NCBI RefSeq assembly: GCF_000819805.1
Contig: NZ_CDCE01000034.1
Coordinates: 233,470-297,469, forward strand
DNA length: 64,000 nucleotides
From: Aeromonas diversa CDC 2478-85
GTDB taxonomy: Bacteria > Pseudomonadota > Gammaproteobacteria > Enterobacterales > Aeromonadaceae
Reading direction: 5' to 3'
In this document: positions 1 through 8,773 of the stretch, piece after piece
How the letters are laid out: each line of letters opens with the position of its first letter
Position numbering within the stretch: position 1 is the first letter of the stretch
The notes under the pieces: generated by a model
Told to the model about the DNA's origin: nothing
The model's input: the letters and a program-made list of their open reading frames with translations, nothing else
The model's database searches: none
Made by a program: the position numbers and the translations under genes

Positions 1-390
1 CTCCTGCCACCCCTCATTGAGGTAGCAGACAGTGGTGAGACGGCGATTGGAGCGCCCGGCGAAGGCGTCCCGATGACGTCCATAGAAGTCTCCCTCCCGA
101 TAGCGGGCGAAGTGGGCCTCGTAATCGAAGAGCCCCAACATCAGTTCTCGATTGGCACAGAGGCGAAGTTGCTCCATCATACCCAGGTAGTCGGCCACAA
201 CCCCTGCGACGGAGGCGTCGAGCCAGTGGATCTGGTCGCGGCGCACCTCGCTGTTGGTCTGATGCCGGGCGGCGCGGCCTATGCCTGCCGGCTGCCATGT
301 CTCGGGGAGCGCATCGCGCAATCCGGCCACCATGGCCGGCTCGAGAAAATCATCCACCACTACCCAACCCCGGGTGGCGATGGCATCCAT
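1..390 (-). CDS. 2OG-Fe(II) oxygenase family protein (3' end outside window)
   Basis: The first 130 codons of a gene running off the left edge, read from an ATG at 390. The protein starts MDAIATRGWVVVDDFLEP, a typical opening of prolyl-4-hydroxylase/SM-20-like dioxygenases. Residues 101-110 contain Y-G-R-H-R-D, giving the HxD iron ligands His106 and Asp108. L-T-T-V-C-Y-L-N follows at 118-125, the usual strand of the double-stranded beta-helix. The second iron His and the 2-oxoglutarate Arg would lie beyond the edge. No good ribosome binding site precedes the ATG; the frame is open back to a stop about 32 codons upstream with no earlier ATG, though a TTG seven codons upstream is an alternative start. 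The substrate (protein or small molecule) cannot be told from this part. Confidence 0.75.
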   Translation of the reverse strand, partial: MDAIATRGWVVVDDFLEPAMVAGLRDALPETWQPAGIGRAARHQTNSEVRRDQIHWLDASVAGVVADYLGMMEQLRLCANRELMLGLFDYEAHFARYREGDFYGRHRDAFAGRSNRRLTTVCYLNEGWQE

Positions 391-521
391 GAGAGGAAGA
401 AAATCCAAGATGTCGAATCCATTGAGAGAGGTGTGCGCATTCCAGCGTCCCCAAGACAGGATGACAAACCATTCTTCTTCTCTTCACCAGCTTGTTTAGT
501 CATGTAAAAGGGAGTTGATTC

Positions 522-1013
522 ATGTCTCATATCAGCGAATTCGAACTGACCGCCCTCGACGGTACCCCCTTCCCCGTAGAGAGCCTGGACGGCAAGGTGG
601 TGCTGCTGGTCAACGTGGCCAGCCACTGTGGCTTTACCCCCCAATACCGGGATCTCGAATCCCTGTGGCAGCGTTTCCGTGACAAGGGACTGGTGGTGCT
701 CGGTTTTCCCTGCAACCAGTTCGGTCAGCAGGAGCCTGGCGACGCCGCAGAGATTGCCGAGTTCTGCTCCACCACCTACCCGGTCAGCTTCCCCCTGCTG
801 GCCAAAGGGGACGTGAATGGCCCCGACGCCCACCCCCTCTACGAGTGGGCCAAGCAGCGCTGCCCCGGTCTGCTGGGGCTGGAAGCCGTCAAGTGGAACT
901 TCACCAAGTTTCTGTTCGATCGCGAAGGGGAGCCGGTGGCCCGCTACGCCCCCACCACCAAGCCCGAGAGTCTGGTGCCCGATATCGAGACCCTGCTGGC
1001 GCAGGGCGAGTAG
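522..1013 (+). CDS. Glutathione peroxidase family protein (BtuE-like)
   Basis: A 163-residue thiol peroxidase that reduces hydrogen and lipid peroxides, probably using thioredoxin or glutathione. The family signature N-V-A-S-H-C-G-F-T is at 31-39, with Cys36 as the peroxidatic residue (Cys, not selenocysteine). F-P-C-N-Q-F-G-Q-Q-E-P follows at 62-72 and the catalytic W-N-F at 125-127. Cys82 sits where many bacterial Cys-type enzymes have the resolving cysteine. There is no signal peptide, so it is cytoplasmic. GGAG lies 8 nt before the ATG. It stands alone, divergent from the oxygenase on its left and 87 bp before the helicase gene. Confidence 0.92.
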   Translation: MSHISEFELTALDGTPFPVESLDGKVVLLVNVASHCGFTPQYRDLESLWQRFRDKGLVVLGFPCNQFGQQEPGDAAEIAEFCSTTYPVSFPLLAKGDVNGPDAHPLYEWAKQRCPGLLGLEAVKWNFTKFLFDREGEPVARYAPTTKPESLVPDIETLLAQGE

Positions 1014-1100
1014 AGGCTTCTCTCGCCTTCTGCTATAGTTCGCCCCCCTGAACTGTGATGTGCCGGCACCCGGGTGCCGGCCTGCCAACCCGGAGTCTGC

Positions 1101-2456
1101 ATGACCTTCAACGAACTCGGTCTTTCCCCTCATCTACTGCGCGCCATCGACGAGCTGGGTTACACCAGCCCGACCCCCATTCAGCAAGCGGCGATCCCCG
1201 CCGTGCTGGCGGGTAAGGACGTGCTGGGTGGGGCGCAGACCGGGTCTGGCAAGACGGCAGGCTTCGCCCTGCCCCTGCTGCACCGGCTGCTCGACAACCA
1301 CGGTCGCGGTCAGCGCACGGTGCGGGCCCTCATCCTGACCCCCACGCGGGAACTGGCCGCCCAGGTAGGCCAGCAGGTGACCGACTATGCCCGTCACCTC
1401 CCCCTGCGCCCCCTCACCGTCTATGGCGGCGTGATCATCAAGCCGGATATCGAGGCCCTCAAGAAGGGGGTTGATGTGCTGATCGCCACGCCGGGTCGGG
1501 TGCTGGATCTGCTGACCCAGCGCGCCCTCAGCTTCGAGCGCCTCGAGGTGCTGGTGCTGGACGAGGCAGATCGCATGCTGGACATGGGCTTTATCCGGGA
1601 CATAGAGCGCATCCTGCGCACCCTGCCGAGCGAGCGCCAGACCCTGCTCTTCTCTGCCACCTTCAACGACGAGGTGAAACGCCTGGCCGACGAGCTGCTC
1701 AAGGACCCCCAGCTCATCGAGGTCGATCCCGCCAACACCACGGCCGAGAAGGTGCGCCAGCGTCTCGTCAGGGTCGACCGGGAGCGCAAGCGCGAGCTGC
1801 TCTCGCACCTCATCAATGAAGAGCAGTGGGAGCAGGGGCTTATCTTCGTGCGCACCCGCCACATTGCCGATCGCCTGGCCCGCCAGCTGCAGAGCGACGG
1901 CCACGACGCCATCGCCATCCACGGTGAGAAGAGTCAGGGGGTGCGTAACCAGGCCCTGTCCGATTTTCGTGAAGGCAAGGTGCGTCTGCTGGTCGCCACC
2001 GACGTGGCGGCACGCGGCCTCGACATCGATCGCCTCGAGCACGTGGTGAACTTCGAGCTGCCCCAATCCCCCGAGGACTATATCCACCGGGTCGGCCGTA
2101 CCGGCCGTGCCGGCCGTGGTGGCGTCGCCCTCTCGCTGGTCTGCCCCGAGGAGCAGGCCCAGCTCAAGGCGTTGGAGCGTTTCCTTGGCGAGTCACTCAC
2201 CTGCGAGGAGATCCCGGGCTTCGAGCCAAGCGGCAAGCCGACCCGTCAGACCCTGCCCGGCAGCAAGCCGGTACAAAACCCGCCGCGCAAGGGCAAGGGA
2301 GCCGGCCCCAAACCGGCCGCGCCCAAGAGCGCCAAGCCGGCCAAGGCCGCGAAACCGGCTCCCAAGAGCAAGCCTGCCGATACCGGTGGCGACGAGATCG
2401 GCTTTATGCCGGTACGCCGCCAGAGTCGCCAGCTGCTGCAAGAGGACGACGAGTAA
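1101..2456 (+). CDS. rhlE: DEAD-box RNA helicase, RhlE type
   Basis: A 451-residue ATP-dependent RNA helicase. It has the Q motif (P-T-P-I-Q-Q near 25), Walker A A-Q-T-G-S-G-K-T at 45-52, P-T-R-E-L-A at 81-86, D-E-A-D at 154-157, S-A-T at 185-187, A-R-G-L-D and H-R-V-G-R-T-G-R near 330. The C-terminal ~60 residues are a low-complexity Lys/Pro/Ala tail, typical of RhlE and likely to bind RNA. I start at the ATG at 1101, preceded by CGGAG, rather than an in-frame upstream codon at 1074, because M-T-F-N-E-L-G-L is the usual RhlE N terminus. A TATAGT about 65 bp upstream is a possible -10. A second RhlE-like gene lies at 15.4-16.8 kb. Likely roles are ribosome assembly and RNA turnover at low temperature. 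Confidence 0.9.
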   Translation: MTFNELGLSPHLLRAIDELGYTSPTPIQQAAIPAVLAGKDVLGGAQTGSGKTAGFALPLLHRLLDNHGRGQRTVRALILTPTRELAAQVGQQVTDYARHLPLRPLTVYGGVIIKPDIEALKKGVDVLIATPGRVLDLLTQRALSFERLEVLVLDEADRMLDMGFIRDIERILRTLPSERQTLLFSATFNDEVKRLADELLKDPQLIEVDPANTTAEKVRQRLVRVDRERKRELLSHLINEEQWEQGLIFVRTRHIADRLARQLQSDGHDAIAIHGEKSQGVRNQALSDFREGKVRLLVATDVAARGLDIDRLEHVVNFELPQSPEDYIHRVGRTGRAGRGGVALSLVCPEEQAQLKALERFLGESLTCEEIPGFEPSGKPTRQTLPGSKPVQNPPRKGKGAGPKPAAPKSAKPAKAAKPAPKSKPADTGGDEIGFMPVRRQSRQLLQEDDE

Positions 2457-2460
2457 GCAC

Positions 2461-2480
2461 GAGGGGCCAATGGGCCCCTC
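2461..2480 (+). terminator. Hairpin after rhlE
   Basis: GAGGGGCC and GGCCCCTC form an 8-bp GC-rich stem with an AATG loop, 5 bp after the rhlE stop. The downstream run TCTGCTTTCT is only moderately T-rich, so it is a weak intrinsic terminator. It also lies just past the convergent stop of the deacylase gene. Confidence 0.55.
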
Positions 2481-2498
2481 TGCTTTCTGGTGTGCACG

Positions 2499-2987
2499 CT
2501 AGAGCTCGACCAAGGCGACGGTGCGAGAGAGGGCACCCAGCAGTTGCTGCAACGCCACCTGGGGTAGCACCCAGGTCGTGGTGTTGACCAGGGGGTGACA
2601 CTGAAGGGCCTCGGCCTCCCACACCCGGCGCTCCATCACCAATTCCACCTGCCGCTCGGCGTCATTGACCAGGGCCAGCGGCGTGACCGCGCCTGGGCTC
2701 ACCCCCAGGTGACGCTCGAGCAGCTCGGCCGAGGCGAAAGAGAGGCGCCGACAGCCCAATGCAGTGGCGAGGCGCTTGAGATCCACGGACGTGCTCTCCT
2801 CGGCCATCAAGAGGATCACGCGATCGCGGCGGCTCTCTGTGAGCAAAAGATTTTTCACCCGCATGCCCGGCAGATCCCCCATCAGGGCCGTCGCCTGCTC
2901 ACAGGTATAGACGGGTGGATGATCTCGCCCCTGGGGGTGAATCCCCAAGGTCGCCAGCCACTGGGCCAGTCTGGCCTTATCCACCAT
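2499..2987 (-). CDS. Prolyl-tRNA deacylase ProX-like (YbaK/EbsC domain)
   Basis: A 162-residue protein of the YbaK/ProX family, free-standing editing domains that hydrolyse mischarged tRNA (Ala-tRNA-Pro for ProX/PrdX). The domain covers nearly the whole protein: a Lys-containing strand M-R-V-K-N-L-L-L near 45-52, D-R-V-I-L-L-M in the middle, and the conserved G-A-V-T-P-L-A-L near 115-122 with an H-P-L turn near 143. I start at the ATG at 2987 (M-V-D-K-A-R-L), preceded by GGAG at 9 nt; the open frame extends further but that part overlaps the aroG terminator and aroG itself. Assignment to the ProX branch rather than the Cys-tRNA-Pro hydrolase YbaK rests on the N-terminal layout and is moderately sure. 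Confidence 0.82.
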   Translation of the reverse strand: MVDKARLAQWLATLGIHPQGRDHPPVYTCEQATALMGDLPGMRVKNLLLTESRRDRVILLMAEESTSVDLKRLATALGCRRLSFASAELLERHLGVSPGAVTPLALVNDAERQVELVMERRVWEAEALQCHPLVNTTTWVLPQVALQQLLGALSRTVALVEL

Positions 2988-3043
2988 GATCGCATGCTCC
3001 ACCTCACGGCTGTCTGAGTCCACCCTACACCCGTGGCGCCGCA

Positions 3044-3073
3044 TAACAAAGAGGGCTGCCACCGGCAGCCCTC
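3044..3073 (-). terminator. aroG terminator
   Basis: GAGGGCTGCC and GGCAGCCCTC form a 10-bp stem with a 3-nt loop. On the minus strand it is followed by TTTGTT. It sits 15 bp after the aroG stop and before the deacylase start, so it should separate the two transcripts. Confidence 0.75.
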
Positions 3074-3087
3074 TTGATCTGACGCGA

Positions 3088-4140
3088 CTAGGCGCGGCGC
3101 GCGCGGATCGCCGCAGCCAGCCGGCGCAGCAGGGTCTCGGTATCCTCCCAACCGATACAGGCATCTGTGATGCTCTGCCCGACGGTGAGCTCATATCCTT
3201 CTTTGAGATCCTGGCGTCCCTCCACCAGGTGGCTCTCCACCATGACCCCGAACACGGCGTGGCTGCCGCCGGCGATCTGAGCCGCCACGTCCTCGGCCAC
3301 CAGCATCTGGTTCTTGAACTGTTTGCTGCTGTTGGCGTGACTGAAGTCCACCATCACCTTTGGCGGCAATCCCGCCTTCTCGAGCCCGCCGCACACCTCG
3401 GCCACGTGAGCGGCGCTGTAGTTCGGCTCGCGGCCGCCACGCAGTATGATGTGGCAGTCCGGATTACCGGCGGTAGAGACGATGGCGGAGTGCCCATACT
3501 TGGTCACCGACAGGAAATGGTGCGGTGCGCTGGCGGCGCCGATGGCATCGATGGCCACCTTGATGGTGCCGTCTGTGCCGTTTTTAAAGCCCACCGGGCA
3601 GGAGAGGCCAGAGGCCAGCTCACGGTGCACCTGGGATTCTGTGGTCCGGGCACCGATGGCCCCCCAGCTCATCAGATCCGCCAGGTACTGGGGGGTGATC
3701 ATGTCGAGGAATTCGGAGGCGGTCGGCATGCCGAGATCGTTAAGATCGAGCAGCAACTTGCGCCCGATCCGCAGGCCATCGTTGATGCGGAAGCTGCCAT
3801 CGAGGTAGGGATCATTGATGAGCCCCTTCCAGCCGACCGTGGTACGCGGCTTCTCGAAGTAGACGCGCATCACCACCTCCAGCTCCCCTTTGAGCTCTTC
3901 GCGCAGTGCCAGCAGGCGCTGACCGTACTCGACGGCGGCGACCGGGTCGTGGATGGAGCAGGGGCCGATCACCACCAGCAGGCGATCATCGTCACCCGCC
4001 AGGATGCGATGAATGGCCTGACGGCTCTCGTAGACGGTCTGACTGGCGGTCTCGGTGGCCGGAAACTTCTCCAGCACCGCGACAGGTGGCAGTAACTCTT
4101 TGATTTCCTTGATTCTAATGTCGTCGGTCTGGTGCTGCAT
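3088..4140 (-). CDS. aroG: 3-deoxy-7-phosphoheptulonate synthase (DAHP synthase)
   Basis: A class I DAHP synthase of 350 residues, which condenses PEP and erythrose 4-phosphate in the first step of the shikimate pathway. D-D-I-R-I-K-E-I at 6-13, I-G-P-C-S-I-H-D-P at 58-66 (Cys61 is the metal ligand), E-K-P-R-T-T-V-G-W-K-G-L and the C-terminal H-A-N-S-S-K region match the E. coli AroF/G/H group. The start at 4140 gives the same length as E. coli AroG and has AGGA upstream; an earlier codon at 4167 would add nine residues. The N terminus is closest to the AroG (phenylalanine-sensitive) branch, but feedback specificity cannot be proven from sequence. A TyrR box overlaps the likely promoter, so repression by TyrR is expected. 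Confidence 0.94.
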   Translation of the reverse strand: MQHQTDDIRIKEIKELLPPVAVLEKFPATETASQTVYESRQAIHRILAGDDDRLLVVIGPCSIHDPVAAVEYGQRLLALREELKGELEVVMRVYFEKPRTTVGWKGLINDPYLDGSFRINDGLRIGRKLLLDLNDLGMPTASEFLDMITPQYLADLMSWGAIGARTTESQVHRELASGLSCPVGFKNGTDGTIKVAIDAIGAASAPHHFLSVTKYGHSAIVSTAGNPDCHIILRGGREPNYSAAHVAEVCGGLEKAGLPPKVMVDFSHANSSKQFKNQMLVAEDVAAQIAGGSHAVFGVMVESHLVEGRQDLKEGYELTVGQSITDACIGWEDTETLLRRLAAAIRARRA

Positions 4141-4179
4141 AAGGCTTTCCTGCGTGATTGCATACAACGGAGAAATTCC

Positions 4180-4220
4180 AATCTAGCCCCGACACGGCAG
4201 CGTGTAAATAGAAAATTACA
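4180..4220 (-). promoter_or_regulatory. aroG promoter with overlapping TyrR box
   Basis: On the minus strand TTTACA (4203-4208) and TAGATT (4180-4185) are spaced by exactly 17 bp and make a plausible sigma-70 promoter 40 bp before the aroG ATG. The sequence TGTAAATAGAAAATTACA on the plus strand (4203-4220) matches the TyrR box TGTAAA-N6-TTTACA at 11 of 12 defined positions. One half of the box is the -35 hexamer, a classic repressor position. Confidence 0.75.
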
Positions 4221-4270
4221 TCAAAAATGAAAGAAGTGGTTTTTGTGGTATTGCAACTTACAGAAAGGAT

Positions 4271-4296
4271 GCTAAAAGCCCGCCGAAAGACGGGCC
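4271..4296 (-). terminator. aroA terminator
   Basis: A GCCCG/CGGGC stem (4278-4282 with 4291-4295) lies 7 bp after the aroA stop and is followed on the minus strand by TTTTAGC. The stem is short but the T-run fits an intrinsic terminator. Confidence 0.6.
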
Positions 4297-4302
4297 TGAG
4301 GA

Positions 4303-5586
4303 TTAATCGCGCTGGCTGATGGACGCCAGCTTGGCGAAGTAGTCCGGGAAGGTCTTGGAGGTACAACCCGGGTCGTTGATGGTCACCGGCGTGTCGGAAA
4401 GCGCCACCAGCGAGAAGCACATGGCGATACGGTGATCGTTATAGGTATCGATGGCCGCATGGTGCAGGTGTTCGGCCGGGGTGACACAAATAAAGTCCTG
4501 CCCCTCCTCCACCAGCGCCCCGACCTTGCGCAGCTCGGTGGCCATGGCGTGCAGGCGATCGGTCTCTTTCACCCGCCAGTTGTAGATGTTGCGGATGATG
4601 GTCGGTCCCTTGGCAAACAGGGCCGTGGTGGCGATGGTCATGGCCGCATCGGGAATATGGTTCATGTCCATGTCGATGCCCTGCAACTCACCCTGCTCGG
4701 CCTCGATGAAGTCGTCACCCCAGGTGATGCGGGCCCCCATCTTCTCCAGCACGTCGGCAAAATGGATGTCACCCTGAATGCTGTGTTTGCCGATCCCGGT
4801 GACCCGCACCTTGCCCTTGATGGCGCCGGCCGCGAGGAAGTAAGAGGCGCTCGAGGCATCCCCCTCCACCAGAAAATCGCCGGGACTGACGTAAGTCTGG
4901 TTGCCCTTGATGTAGAAACGCTGGTAGTTGTCGTGCTCTACCACCACGCCGAACTGCTTCATGATGTGCAAGGTGATGTCGATGTAGGGCTTGGAGACCA
5001 GCTCCCCCTTGATATGGATGCGGGTATCGCCGGCCGCCATGGGCGCTGCCATCAGGAAGGCGGTGAGGAACTGGCTGGAGACGGACCCATCCACGTGCAC
5101 GTCCCCCCCCCACAACCCCTTGGCGTCGATGGCCAGGGGCGGGAAGCCCTCACGCTTGAGGTATTGAATATGGGCCCCCGCCTCGCGCAGGGCATCCACC
5201 AGATGGCCGATGGGACGCTCCTCCATGCGTGGCTCACCGGTCAGCAAGTATTCGCCGGTGCCAAGGCACAGGGCGGCGCACAGGGGGCGCATGGCAGTGC
5301 CGGCGTTACCGAGGAAGAGGCGTACCGTCTCCCTGGCGGCGAAGCTGCGACCCAGGCCGTGCACCGTACACTCGGTCTTGTCGGCCGAGAGCTGATAGCG
5401 CACCCCCAACTGGGTGAGGGCATCGAGCATGTGATGGATGTCATCGCTGTCGAGCAGGTTGGTCAGACGAGTGGTGCCACGCGCCAGGGCGGCGAGCAGC
5501 AAGGCACGGTTAGAGACACTCTTGGAGCCGGGCAGATTGACGGTGCCGGCAACCCGGGTGATGGGCTCGAGGGATAACGACTTCAT
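4303..5586 (-). CDS. aroA: 3-phosphoshikimate 1-carboxyvinyltransferase (EPSP synthase)
   Basis: A 427-residue EPSP synthase (step six of the shikimate pathway), the same length as the E. coli enzyme. It starts M-K-S-L-S-L-E-P-I and has [10 protein letters not shown] at 18-27, which binds shikimate 3-phosphate. [13 protein letters not shown], the PEP-binding loop, follows near 91-103, and D-H-R-I-A-M lies near the C terminus. This is the class I (glyphosate-sensitive type) loop. An ATG two codons upstream (5592) is also possible; both have AGGA nearby. It follows serC in the same direction as in enterobacteria, but a strong terminator lies between them here. Confidence 0.95.
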   Translation of the reverse strand: MKSLSLEPITRVAGTVNLPGSKSVSNRALLLAALARGTTRLTNLLDSDDIHHMLDALTQLGVRYQLSADKTECTVHGLGRSFAARETVRLFLGNAGTAMRPLCAALCLGTGEYLLTGEPRMEERPIGHLVDALREAGAHIQYLKREGFPPLAIDAKGLWGGDVHVDGSVSSQFLTAFLMAAPMAAGDTRIHIKGELVSKPYIDITLHIMKQFGVVVEHDNYQRFYIKGNQTYVSPGDFLVEGDASSASYFLAAGAIKGKVRVTGIGKHSIQGDIHFADVLEKMGARITWGDDFIEAEQGELQGIDMDMNHIPDAAMTIATTALFAKGPTIIRNIYNWRVKETDRLHAMATELRKVGALVEEGQDFICVTPAEHLHHAAIDTYNDHRIAMCFSLVALSDTPVTINDPGCTSKTFPDYFAKLASISQRD

Positions 5587-5677
5587 AGACATCCTGTTCC
5601 TGGTACCTATAAAACTTGACCTGCTTCGGACGTTAACAGCCCGGGCAGGGATCGGCAAGGATCTTGCCTGAATGGAT

Positions 5678-5707
5678 AAAAAAAGGCGCCGGGGGAGACC
5701 CGGCGCC
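5678..5707 (-). terminator. Intrinsic terminator between serC and aroA
   Basis: GGCGCCGGG and CCCGGCGCC form a 9-bp stem with a 5-nt loop, followed on the minus strand by seven T. It starts 16 bp after the serC stop and ends about 90 bp before aroA. Confidence 0.85.
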
Positions 5708-5723
5708 ATCGTGCGACCGGCGC

Positions 5724-6812
5724 TTAGCCGTGCTGCTTGGCAAAGCGCTCCATAAACGCCACCAAGGCCTGCACCCCTTCGATGGGCATGGCGTTGTAGA
5801 TGCTGGCCCGCATCCCCCCGACCAGCTTGTGACCCTTGAGGGCGAGCAGCCCTTCCTCTTTGGCTTCGGCCAGGAAACGGGTATCGAGCTCGGGGTTCTT
5901 GAGCTGGAACGGCACGTTCATCCGTGAGCGGCAGGCGGGGTCGACCCGATTGCGGTAGAAATCAGCACTGTCGATATAACCGTAGAGCAGCTCGGCCTTG
6001 GCCTTGTTGAGACGCTCCATCTGCTCGAGCCCACCGATCTCCTTGAGCCACTCGAACACCAGGCCGGCCAGATACCAGGCGTAGGTGGGCGGCGTATTAA
6101 ACATGGAGGCGTGCTCGGCGGTGAGACGATAGTCGAGGATGGCGGGCACGTCGGCGCGCGCCTGGCCCAGTAAATCATCACGCACTATGGCGATAGCCAG
6201 CCCGGAGGGGCCAATGTTTTTCTGGGCGCCGGCATAGATGATGCCAAAACGGCTCACATCGAGGGGGCGCGATAGGATGGTGGAGGAGAGATCCGCCACC
6301 AGGGGGATGTCGCCGGTCTCGGGGATGTCGAACATCTCGACGCCCTCGATGGTTTCGTTCGGACAGTAGTGCACATAGGCCGCATCCGGGCGAAACGCCG
6401 GCGTCGGCAGCAGGCGAGTCACCCCGTCCTCCCCTTTCTCGGCGCCGCCCAGCCCCTGTAGGTCACCGTATTTGAGCCCCTCCTTGAGGGCGCCCTGGGA
6501 CCAGGCACCGGTCAGCAGGTAGTCAGCCTTGCGGTTATCGCCCCCCAGCAGGTTGAGGGGAACGGCGGCAAACTGGCCGCGGCCGCCCCCGTGCATGAAG
6601 AGCACCTTGTAGTTGTCCGGCACGGCCAGCAGATCGCGCAGATCCCGCTCGGCCTTCTCGGCCACCGCCATGAACTCCTTGCCGCGATGGGAGAGCTCCA
6701 TCACGGAGGCCCCTATCCCCTGAAAATTGCAAAATTCGCGCTGGGCGCGCGCCATAACGGGAGCCGGCAGCATGGCCGGGCCGGCGCAGAAATTGTAAAT
6801 CGCTTGGTTCAT
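5724..6812 (-). CDS. serC: Phosphoserine aminotransferase
   Basis: A 362-residue PLP enzyme that transaminates 3-phosphohydroxypyruvate in serine synthesis and also acts in pyridoxal phosphate synthesis. The family opening Y-N-F-C-A-G-P-A is at 6-13, [13 protein letters not shown] at 74-86 binds substrate and cofactor, and A-G-A-Q-K-N-I-G at 194-201 contains the PLP lysine Lys198. Length and spacing match E. coli SerC. The ATG at 6812 has GGAA upstream. The gene lies between etfA and aroA on the same strand, with a hairpin on each side, so it is probably its own unit. Confidence 0.96.
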   Translation of the reverse strand: MNQAIYNFCAGPAMLPAPVMARAQREFCNFQGIGASVMELSHRGKEFMAVAEKAERDLRDLLAVPDNYKVLFMHGGGRGQFAAVPLNLLGGDNRKADYLLTGAWSQGALKEGLKYGDLQGLGGAEKGEDGVTRLLPTPAFRPDAAYVHYCPNETIEGVEMFDIPETGDIPLVADLSSTILSRPLDVSRFGIIYAGAQKNIGPSGLAIAIVRDDLLGQARADVPAILDYRLTAEHASMFNTPPTYAWYLAGLVFEWLKEIGGLEQMERLNKAKAELLYGYIDSADFYRNRVDPACRSRMNVPFQLKNPELDTRFLAEAKEEGLLALKGHKLVGGMRASIYNAMPIEGVQALVAFMERFAKQHG

Positions 6813-6910
6813 GACAGTTCCGTGGCGTGATCCATGAGAATCATGCTTTTACACCGAACCGGCGGCGGTGAGCAAAGGCTTTTTGCGTGGGCGATCACAC
6901 AAAAGAGAAA

Positions 6911-6943
6911 GAGACGGGCGGGTCGCCAGAAGCTGACCCGCCC
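6911..6943 (-). terminator. Hairpin after etfA
   Basis: GGGCGGGTC and GACCCGCCC form a 9-bp stem with a 10-nt loop directly after the etfA stop. The minus-strand sequence after it (TCTCTTTCTCTTTTG) is T/C-rich rather than a clean T-run. Confidence 0.6.
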
Positions 6944-6952
6944 ATGTACGCA

Positions 6953-7873
6953 TCACAACTTGGCGGTGAGCTCGGGGAGCAGGGTGAAGAGATCCCCCAC
7001 CAGGCCATAGTCGGCAATCTGGAAGATGGGGGCCTCCGGATCCTTGTTGATGGCGACGATGACCCTGGACTCCTTCATACCGGCCAGATGCTGGATGGCA
7101 CCCGAGATCCCGACCGCAATGTAGAGCTCGGGGGCGACGACCTTGCCGGTCTGGCCCACCTGCAGATCGTTGCCCACAAAACCGGCATCGACTGCGGCGC
7201 GAGATGCCCCCACGGCGGCCCCCAGCTTGTCGGCCAGGGCTTCGATCAGGGCAAACTGCTCACGAGAGCCCAGCCCCCTCCCGCCCGAGACCACCACCCG
7301 GGCGGCGGTGAGCTCGGGGCGCGCCGAGACGCTGGCCTCACGGCCCGTGATGCGGGCTCGCGCCGCGGCGGGTTCGAGATCCAGGCGCTCAATCGGGGCG
7401 GCCGGCTGGCTGCCCATCGGCGCAAAGGCGGTGGGGCGCACCGTCATGAGACGATGGCGTGAGGTCAGGCGCAGGCGCGCCACTGCATTGCCCGCATAGA
7501 TGGGTCGCACGAAGGTCTCCCCATCCTCGACACCGGTCACATCGCTCAGCGGCTCGACGCCGAGTCGGGCGGCGAGCCTTGGGACGAGATCCCGCCCCAG
7601 GGTACCGGCGGCCATCAGGCAGATCTCATACTCCGCCACCAAGGGGAGCAAGGCCTTATCGATGCCAAGCAGGGCGCTCTGGGGCAGCCCGGCGGCCACC
7701 TTCACGGCGCTCACCCCGGCCAGTTCGGCCGCGCTCGATGCGGCCTTCTCGGCCCCCTCTCCCAGCAGCAACAGGTCACAGCTGCCGCCACAGAGCCCGG
7801 CGGCGGCCACCAGTCGCGGTACCGAGGGAGCGAGACGCCCCTGATCCTGTTCGCCAATAATCAGTACCTTCAT
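6953..7873 (-). CDS. etfA: Electron transfer flavoprotein alpha subunit
   Basis: A 306-residue EtfA/FixB protein. The C-terminal FAD domain is clear: V-V-S-G-G-R-G-L-G near 209-217, [16 protein letters not shown] near 242-257, [12 protein letters not shown] and [10 protein letters not shown]. With EtfB it forms the soluble heterodimer that takes electrons from acyl-CoA and other dehydrogenases. The ATG overlaps the etfB stop by 4 nt, so the subunits are translationally coupled. Its partner quinone reductase is encoded divergently next door. Confidence 0.94.
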   Translation of the reverse strand: MKVLIIGEQDQGRLAPSVPRLVAAAGLCGGSCDLLLLGEGAEKAASSAAELAGVSAVKVAAGLPQSALLGIDKALLPLVAEYEICLMAAGTLGRDLVPRLAARLGVEPLSDVTGVEDGETFVRPIYAGNAVARLRLTSRHRLMTVRPTAFAPMGSQPAAPIERLDLEPAAARARITGREASVSARPELTAARVVVSGGRGLGSREQFALIEALADKLGAAVGASRAAVDAGFVGNDLQVGQTGKVVAPELYIAVGISGAIQHLAGMKESRVIVAINKDPEAPIFQIADYGLVGDLFTLLPELTAKL

Positions 7874-8622
7874 GGGATCACCTTGGCCTCTTGTTTGAGT
7901 TTGATCAGCAGCTCATCGACCGAGCCGACCAGGGTTCCGCCGCTGCGCTGAGGCGGCGGGGTCACGCCGAGGGGAACGATGGCGCTTTCACCGCTCACTC
8001 CCAGGGCCGACCATGGCTGGCTCTCGAGGGGCTTGCGCTTGGCCTTCATGATGTTGGGCAGTGAGGCAAAACGCGGCTCGTTGAGGCGCAGATCCACGCT
8101 CACCACGGCAGGCAGGCCCAGGGTCACCGTCTCGAGACCACCGTCTACCTCACGGGTGACCATCAGCTCCCCCCCCTCGGGTTTGAGGGCTGAGGCATAG
8201 AGCGCCACCGGCCACTCCAGCAGGGTGCCCAGCATGGCCGGCACCTGACCGTTGTCGCTGTCGATAGACTGCTTGCCGAGCAGCACCAGATCCGGCTGCT
8301 CGGCCTCACACACCTTAGCCAGAGCGCGTGCCACCGCCAGCGGTTGCCGTCGCTCGTCGGTGACATAGTGCAGTGCCCGATCGGCCCCCAGCGCCAGCGC
8401 ATGGCGCAACTGCTCGGCCGCCGTCTCCGGCCCCAGGGTCACCACCACCACTTCCTGGGCGATGCCCTGCTCACGCAGGCGCACCGCCTCTTCCACGGCG
8501 ATCTCACAGAAGGGGTTGATCCCCATTTTAACGTTGGCAAGGTCCACGTCGGAGCCATCCCCCTTGACGCGCACCTTCACGTTGTAATCGATGACCCGCT
8601 TGATTGGGACCAGCAGCTTCAT
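7870..8622 (-). CDS. etfB: Electron transfer flavoprotein beta subunit
   Basis: A 250-residue EtfB/FixA protein starting M-K-L-L-V-P-I-K-R-V, with N-P-F-C-E-I-A-V-E-E-A near 34-44 and the signature V-T-R-E-V-D-G-G-L-E-T-V near 151-162, followed by L-P-A-V-V-S-V-D-L-R-L-N-E-P-R. It binds AMP and forms the ETF dimer with EtfA. The ATG at 8622 is preceded by AAGGAG at 7 nt; the open frame upstream of it runs into the control region and is not coding. First gene of the etfBA unit, sharing a 151-bp divergent promoter region with the ETF-QO gene. Confidence 0.94.
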   Translation of the reverse strand: MKLLVPIKRVIDYNVKVRVKGDGSDVDLANVKMGINPFCEIAVEEAVRLREQGIAQEVVVVTLGPETAAEQLRHALALGADRALHYVTDERRQPLAVARALAKVCEAEQPDLVLLGKQSIDSDNGQVPAMLGTLLEWPVALYASALKPEGGELMVTREVDGGLETVTLGLPAVVSVDLRLNEPRFASLPNIMKAKRKPLESQPWSALGVSGESAIVPLGVTPPPQRSGGTLVGSVDELLIKLKQEAKVIP

Positions 8623-8715
8623 GATCACTCCTTGATAGAGAGAAACACAGGTCGACTCACCCCAGCGGCAACTGCCCCGACCAGCATGAGAGACTCGACC
8701 AACTTTTGAATTCAG

Positions 8716-8733
8716 GTTTACGTTTACGTAAAC
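8716..8733. promoter_or_regulatory. Palindromic operator between etfBA and ETF-QO
   Basis: GTTTACGT-TT-ACGTAAAC: two perfect 8-bp inverted half-sites with a 2-bp centre, in the middle of the divergent promoter region. It looks like the MerR-family LiuR-type operators of branched-chain amino acid and acyl-CoA catabolism genes in gammaproteobacteria, as far as I recall that motif. The symmetry is directly visible; the regulator is inferred. Confidence 0.65.
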
Positions 8734-8773
8734 TTCACTTACTAACCTATGACAACTCGGGAGCAGGGGCAAG

